A stretch of DNA of 64,000 nucleotides from UBA3478 sp965662045 (GTDB lineage: Bacteria; Bacteroidota; Bacteroidia; Flavobacteriales; Flavobacteriaceae): contig CBFIGE010000010.1 in assembly GCA_965662045.1 (NCBI GenBank), positions 37,624 through 101,623 of the forward strand, given 5' to 3'. Made by a program: the position numbers and the translations under genes. The notes below the pieces were generated by a model, which was not told where the DNA came from, made no database searches, and saw only the letters and a list, made by a program, of their open reading frames with translations. Position 1 is the stretch's first letter. The number at the start of each line of letters is the position of its first letter. Below are positions 60,123 to 64,000 of the stretch, in pieces.

Positions 60123-63100
60123 GTTGTTGCTCAGCATTAAAGGTTTCTACTTGACTGACTTCTTTTGAGAGTGTCAAAAAACGACTGGATTGCGACATAA
60201 ACCCATCTCCGTAAAACTGTTCTATCTTTTGTACACTACCATCGCTAAAATTCACTAGAGCTGTTACTTCCATCGCATCTAATTTCAAGTAATTGCTTTT
60301 TTGATTCGCATTGTTCCATACGAAGCTTTGAAGACTATCATTATTGACAGAAGCCAAAACAACAGGGTCTTTTTCTCTAAAAACAGTTGTAAGGGCACGC
60401 GCATTACCTGGTACGTGAAAAGCAGTCTCTTCTTTGGGGACTACTTCGAAAGAACCTTGCTGATCGTTGCGCAAAACTAACCCGTTAAAGGCGTCTGCAG
60501 GACCTTGCTGTACTTCCATGCCGAAGTCATTTCCAACCAATAAAATGTCGGTATATCCATCAGCATCAATATCGGTGGTAAGTGTACCGAATATAGGTGC
60601 GATTTGCGCTTCAACATCGAGATAATGGATTTTAAATTTTCCATTGGACAGGTTTTCGATCCAAACCGAATTCATTTCATTCAAGGTATATACATCAGCA
60701 TCTACTAATAAGCCATCCTCAAACATATCTGGCACAGATAATTCACCGAATTTTCCATAGGAATTGAAACGTTTTCTTATACCTACAAATTGCTTTGATA
60801 TATCATCCCAAGGGTGATAGAGATATTCTTTCTTTACTCCTAAACTGTCTCTTAAAAAATAGGAAACTAAAGGATCTATTGTTCCATTTTGATCTAAATC
60901 TTTAGCGTAGATTCTAATGGGTTCATCTGCCTTTGCTTGAGTATTGATGTTTCGACCAATATTTCCAACCACATAGTCCATATCACCATCGCGATCGAAA
61001 TCTGCTGCACTTAGACTACTCCACCAACCTAAATGTTCTTCTAAATCTGAGTTTTTAAGACGTTTAAATTTCCCTTTGCGATTTTCTAAAAAAGTAATAG
61101 GCATAAAGTCACCTGCGAGAAGTAAATCTACCCAGCCATCATTGTTGTAATCGGTCCATAAGACGTCACTTAACATACCTATATCGTTTAATACTGGCGC
61201 GATTGACTGATCGGCAATAGAAAATTTTAATGATCCTGAATCGAGTTCATTGATGAGAATGTAATGCGAATCGCCATAAGGATAAGTAAATGGCTTTACA
61301 GAGGCAGTAACAATGAGGTCTAAATCACCATCTCGATCAAAATCTGCCGCCTTGACTGCGGAGGTGTTTGACAAAAATTCTGGAAGTATATCTTTACTAA
61401 GAGAGAAGTTTCCAGCTCCATCGTTCATCCATAACTCATCTTTGTAATAGGGATGATTTTCGGGATATTGCGCGCATCCTCTTGCAATGTACAGGTCTAA
61501 ATCTCCATCTTGATCAGCGTCGAAAAGTAAACTCGAAGAATCTTCTTCTTCTAATTCTATATTAGCCTTGTAGTTGACTTCTTGTTTGGCATAGCTTCCA
61601 TCAGACTGACCCATGAACCAAGCTTCTTTAAAATTTCGACTGGCCGAAATGAAAAAGTCGTCTATACCGTCTGCATTGACATCTCCAACTGCAATTGAAG
61701 GCCCATAAGAAGAAAATTTGTGTGGTATGGTTCGCTGAAAATTAAAATCAACAAAATCAATGTCTCTTGAGAAATAATCCAAGCCTAGTTTTTGATTTGC
61801 AATTGCAAATTGTGGACTATTTGTGGTGTTAAGGGTTCGCTTTTCAATTTGATCAACATCATATGTCAATGTATTCAATCCATCAATCGTTAGCTCATAA
61901 AACACTTGGCTTTTGTTACCAGGCCAGTTCACAAGTACACTGTCAATTTGATTTGAAGTTCCCAGTCCGAAATGAAGTTTTAAATCAGATTGAGATAAAT
62001 AGCCTCTATTAGTCAGTTGATAACGAGACTGAATACCATTATTAGTGTAGAGGCTTAATTCAGCGCCTATTCCGTTTTTATTCGAAGATGGACCTTGCAG
62101 TTTAAATGCCGACCAATGCGTCTTAGATTCGGTTGTATTGAGCTGATTGACCAAAACACTTGCCTTCTCATTCATATTGTTGACCACCAAGTCTAAATCA
62201 CCGTCTCCGTCTAAATCACCGTATGCAGCGCCATGAGAATAGGTGCCAAAATCTAGACCCCATTTTTGAGTGTAATCTTCAAAATCATAAGCTCCTTTAT
62301 TTTTAAAAATAAAATTTGAAACCTTAATCTCGGGTATAGCTGCCAAAAGTCGTTCTTTTGTCTCCAGACGACTTGCTGCCACTCGGAAGTCTCCAAAATC
62401 ACGATCGGTAACATCTTTAGGAAAACCGTTGGTTACAAATAAATCTTGCAAGCCATCATTGTCTGCATCCATAAAAAGAGGAGTCCAGCTCCAATCGGTT
62501 TCTTGAACCTTGGCCATCATACCTAAATCACTGAAGACAGGTAGTCCATTAGCCGAAGAAACACCTTGGTTTACATGCAAAACATTTCGTGCATACTGCT
62601 TTTCAAATCCGTAGCGCTTAGTGAAAATTTCTTTTTGATAATTACTCGGACCCTGAAATAATTTTTTTCTTTTGTTGTAGAAGGGTTGCATTTCTGTGAC
62701 ATATAAATCTGCCCTTCCATCACTATTTATGTCACCAATGTCACTTCCCATTGAAGAAAGACTCAAGTGTTTAAAACTATCGCTTATTTGATTTCTAAAA
62801 GTCCCGTCTTGATTGTTAATGTATAAGAGATCATTGCTTAAAAAGTCATTGGCAACGAAAATATCCAAAAATCCATCTTCATTAAAATCATAGGTTAATG
62901 CCGAATGTGTATATCCGTGGAATTTGATACCAGCCGTTGCTGAGACATCTCGAAAGTTTATTTGACCCTGCTCTATAGAATTAAGTAATAGTCGATCACG
63001 ACTTGGGGAGGTCCCATCGTCTTGTTTAGGTCTAAATTCATTCGGATTAATCCCATCGATTTGATTGACACCAATAAAAACATCTAAATCTCCGTCATTG

Positions 63101-63657
63101 TCCGCATCAAAAAATTGAGCATTTGAAGAATAAGAATCATTGTCTAGACCGTATTCAGCAGCTTTTTCAATGAACACGGGCAAGCCCTGCTCATTTAAAC
63201 CTTGATTGATATACAACAAGTTTTTGCGAAGTTTACTTTGCTTTCTAAACGTATTACATACGTAAATATCATTTAGTCCATCTGCATTAACATCTATAAC
63301 ACTCACCCCTGCAGACCACATTAAAGAATCAGGTTTTAAAAAACCCGCTTCTTTTGAGATATCTGAGAATTGAAGTTCTCCCCTATTGAGATATATTTTA
63401 TTTGCAACTTGATTTCCGGTAAAAATAAGGTCAGGTAGTTCGTCGTTGTTAAGATCGGCAATAGCTACTCCACTTCCGTTGTAGACAAACTCATTATCTA
63501 GAATATTAATGGTATCATCTTCGACTAATCTATTGTTAAAGTCTATTCCTGAGGCCTCTGCATTTAAAACTTTGAATAAAGGCGGCTGGGTTCGGTTTGT
63601 ACAAGAAAAAGTAAATGCTCCTACTAATAATAGTGCTAAATATCTCATGTTCATCAT
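60100..63657 (-). CDS. FG-GAP/VCBS repeat lipoprotein with ASPIC/UnbV domain
   Basis: A 1185-residue exported lipoprotein (signal ends FTFSC, lipid on about C19). It is built from many FG-GAP/VCBS beta-propeller blades with calcium-binding DxDxDGxxD loops such as DADNDGDLDVF, DLDGDGDLDLV, DQDGDLDLYIA and DFDRDGDLDLI. An ASPIC/UnbV domain (about 525-600, GIGAELSLYTNNG and HFGLGTSNQIDSVLVNWP) sits between two propeller regions. Such proteins accompany SusC/SusD pairs in marine Bacteroidota; the role is likely binding at the cell surface. It follows the susD gene at the right edge. Confidence 0.88.
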   Translation of the reverse strand: MMNMRYLALLLVGAFTFSCTNRTQPPLFKVLNAEASGIDFNNRLVEDDTINILDNEFVYNGSGVAIADLNNDELPDLIFTGNQVANKIYLNRGELQFSDISKEAGFLKPDSLMWSAGVSVIDVNADGLNDIYVCNTFRKQSKLRKNLLYINQGLNEQGLPVFIEKAAEYGLDNDSYSSNAQFFDADNDGDLDVFIGVNQIDGINPNEFRPKQDDGTSPSRDRLLLNSIEQGQINFRDVSATAGIKFHGYTHSALTYDFNEDGFLDIFVANDFLSNDLLYINNQDGTFRNQISDSFKHLSLSSMGSDIGDINSDGRADLYVTEMQPFYNKRKKLFQGPSNYQKEIFTKRYGFEKQYARNVLHVNQGVSSANGLPVFSDLGMMAKVQETDWSWTPLFMDADNDGLQDLFVTNGFPKDVTDRDFGDFRVAASRLETKERLLAAIPEIKVSNFIFKNKGAYDFEDYTQKWGLDFGTYSHGAAYGDLDGDGDLDLVVNNMNEKASVLVNQLNTTESKTHWSAFKLQGPSSNKNGIGAELSLYTNNGIQSRYQLTNRGYLSQSDLKLHFGLGTSNQIDSVLVNWPGNKSQVFYELTIDGLNTLTYDVDQIEKRTLNTTNSPQFAIANQKLGLDYFSRDIDFVDFNFQRTIPHKFSSYGPSIAVGDVNADGIDDFFISASRNFKEAWFMGQSDGSYAKQEVNYKANIELEEEDSSSLLFDADQDGDLDLYIARGCAQYPENHPYYKDELWMNDGAGNFSLSKDILPEFLSNTSAVKAADFDRDGDLDLIVTASVKPFTYPYGDSHYILINELDSGSLKFSIADQSIAPVLNDIGMLSDVLWTDYNNDGWVDLLLAGDFMPITFLENRKGKFKRLKNSDLEEHLGWWSSLSAADFDRDGDMDYVVGNIGRNINTQAKADEPIRIYAKDLDQNGTIDPLVSYFLRDSLGVKKEYLYHPWDDISKQFVGIRKRFNSYGKFGELSVPDMFEDGLLVDADVYTLNEMNSVWIENLSNGKFKIHYLDVEAQIAPIFGTLTTDIDADGYTDILLVGNDFGMEVQQGPADAFNGLVLRNDQQGSFEVVPKEETAFHVPGNARALTTVFREKDPVVLASVNNDSLQSFVWNNANQKSNYLKLDAMEVTALVNFSDGSVQKIEQFYGDGFMSQSSRFLTLSKEVSQVETFNAEQQQIRLLKF

Positions 63658-63682
63658 TGGTCTTAATCGTTCAATAAACTTA

Positions 63683-63714
63683 ATAAAAAAAGCTGCCTAA
63701 ATCTAGGCAGCTTT
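63683..63714 (-). terminator. Terminator-like hairpin after susD
   Basis: An 11-base-pair stem (63689-63699 with 63704-63714, core AGCTGCCT/AGGCAGCT) closes a short loop and is followed on the minus strand by a T-rich run (plus-strand A tract 63685-63690). It lies 25 bases after the susD stop and about 26 bases before the FG-GAP start. It should stop or reduce transcription from susD into the next gene. Confidence 0.8.
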
Positions 63715-63739
63715 AATTTTATGCTAAGAATTATATTTC

Positions 63740-64000
63740 TTAGTATCCTGGGTTCTGAGTTAATACTTCAGTTCCTTGAATATCAATCTGTGATTGTGGA
63801 ATTGGGTAGTACTCGTTTTTACCAGTAGTAAATGAGGCACCACCAAACTTAGTCACCAAATACTGAGACTCGTAAGCTAGGTAATCATTAAGAGCTGAAG
63901 CAGCAATTCCCCAACGAACAAGGTCAAAGAAACGGTGCCCTTCACCTGATAATTCTAATTTACGCTCCATTCTAACAGCGGCTCTAGCCGTATTAGCGTC
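63740..64000 (-). CDS. SusD/RagB family outer-membrane lipoprotein, C-terminal end (cut by window edge)
   Basis: The frame enters from base 64000 and ends at TAA 63740-63742, giving the last 86 residues. The segment RMERKLELSGEGHRFFDLVRWG and the ending YYPIPQSQID...LTQNPGY are the unmistakable C-terminal signature of SusD-like glycan-binding proteins. These proteins partner with SusC TonB-dependent transporters to import oligosaccharides. The susC partner would lie upstream, outside the window. With the FG-GAP lipoprotein and the GH78 remnant it outlines the edge of a polysaccharide utilisation locus. Confidence 0.93.
   Translation of the reverse strand, partial: DANTARAAVRMERKLELSGEGHRFFDLVRWGIAASALNDYLAYESQYLVTKFGGASFTTGKNEYYPIPQSQIDIQGTEVLTQNPGY

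Noticed and set aside
1..64000. tRNA genes, CRISPR arrays, insertion sequences, prophage or defence islands
   Set aside because: Gaps between genes are short, and none showed cloverleaf, spaced repeats, transposase or phage motifs on reading; a computed search would settle this.

Overview
The window looks like core chromosome of a marine member of the Bacteroidota, most likely class Flavobacteriia. Support comes from low GC, near absence of Shine-Dalgarno sites, several promoters of the TTG / TAnnTTTG type typical of this phylum, a Na+-translocating NADH:quinone reductase operon, type IX secretion proteins (PorT and the plug-domain protein), a TamL lipoprotein, a 287-residue primary sigma factor and a SusD/FG-GAP polysaccharide locus. 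No rRNA, tRNA, CRISPR array, insertion sequence or prophage was seen. No gene-free stretch exceeds 300 bases; the longest, 59817-60099, holds a degraded gene.

Layout. 1-1155: start of valS (minus, cut by the edge). 1280-10103: a rightward run of DUF1573 protein, aminotransferase, murB, an ECF sigma/anti-sigma pair, a small Cys-containing membrane peptide overlapping a second ECF sigma, lipA, gap and a hybrid histidine kinase; several junctions overlap and use TTG starts. 10075-11085: lpxK (minus). 11244-12811: NIF3-like protein and a zinc-ribbon-type protein without its cysteines. 12956-16536: a tightly overlapping light and DNA-repair operon (flavin reductase-like protein, a 44-residue DUF2256 protein, Cry-DASH, iron-sulfur photolyase). 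16533-21777: clpP, a lipoprotein, MFS transporter plus kynureninase, O-methyltransferase, PAP2 phosphatase and tatA. 21834-26205 (minus): two related carboxypeptidase-like-domain proteins, a DUF6702 protein and an M1 peptidase, closed by a clear terminator.

26235-30591: acetyltransferase, M15 peptidase, gpmI, map, methyltransferase. 30577-38056 (minus): nqrABCDEF followed by an uncharacterised 122-residue gene and apbE, the enzyme that attaches FMN to NqrB and NqrC. Divergent from nqrA are the T9SS plug protein, a divergent ApaG-like protein and pruA. 41559-47365: rsmG, a front-end-type fatty acid desaturase, aspartate aminotransferase and trkH/trkA. 47568-54400: menaquinone methyltransferase with porT, trmH divergent from tamL, fbaA and accD. 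54488-59816: rpsO, pnp, rpoD, rpe and ypdA, with structured leaders and two terminators. 59827-64000 (minus): the end of a susD gene, a 1185-residue FG-GAP/ASPIC lipoprotein and the remnant of a GH78 alpha-L-rhamnosidase gene.

Most genes are conserved housekeeping. The observations that deserve a second look are the rhamnosidase relic, the missed DUF2256 gene in the photolyase operon, parallel loss of zinc-ribbon cysteines in AccD and the CT398-type protein, the unknown gene between nqrF and apbE, the Cys peptide overlapping an ECF sigma gene, and the structured leaders of pnp and rpoD. I did not find a clearly new multi-gene system.
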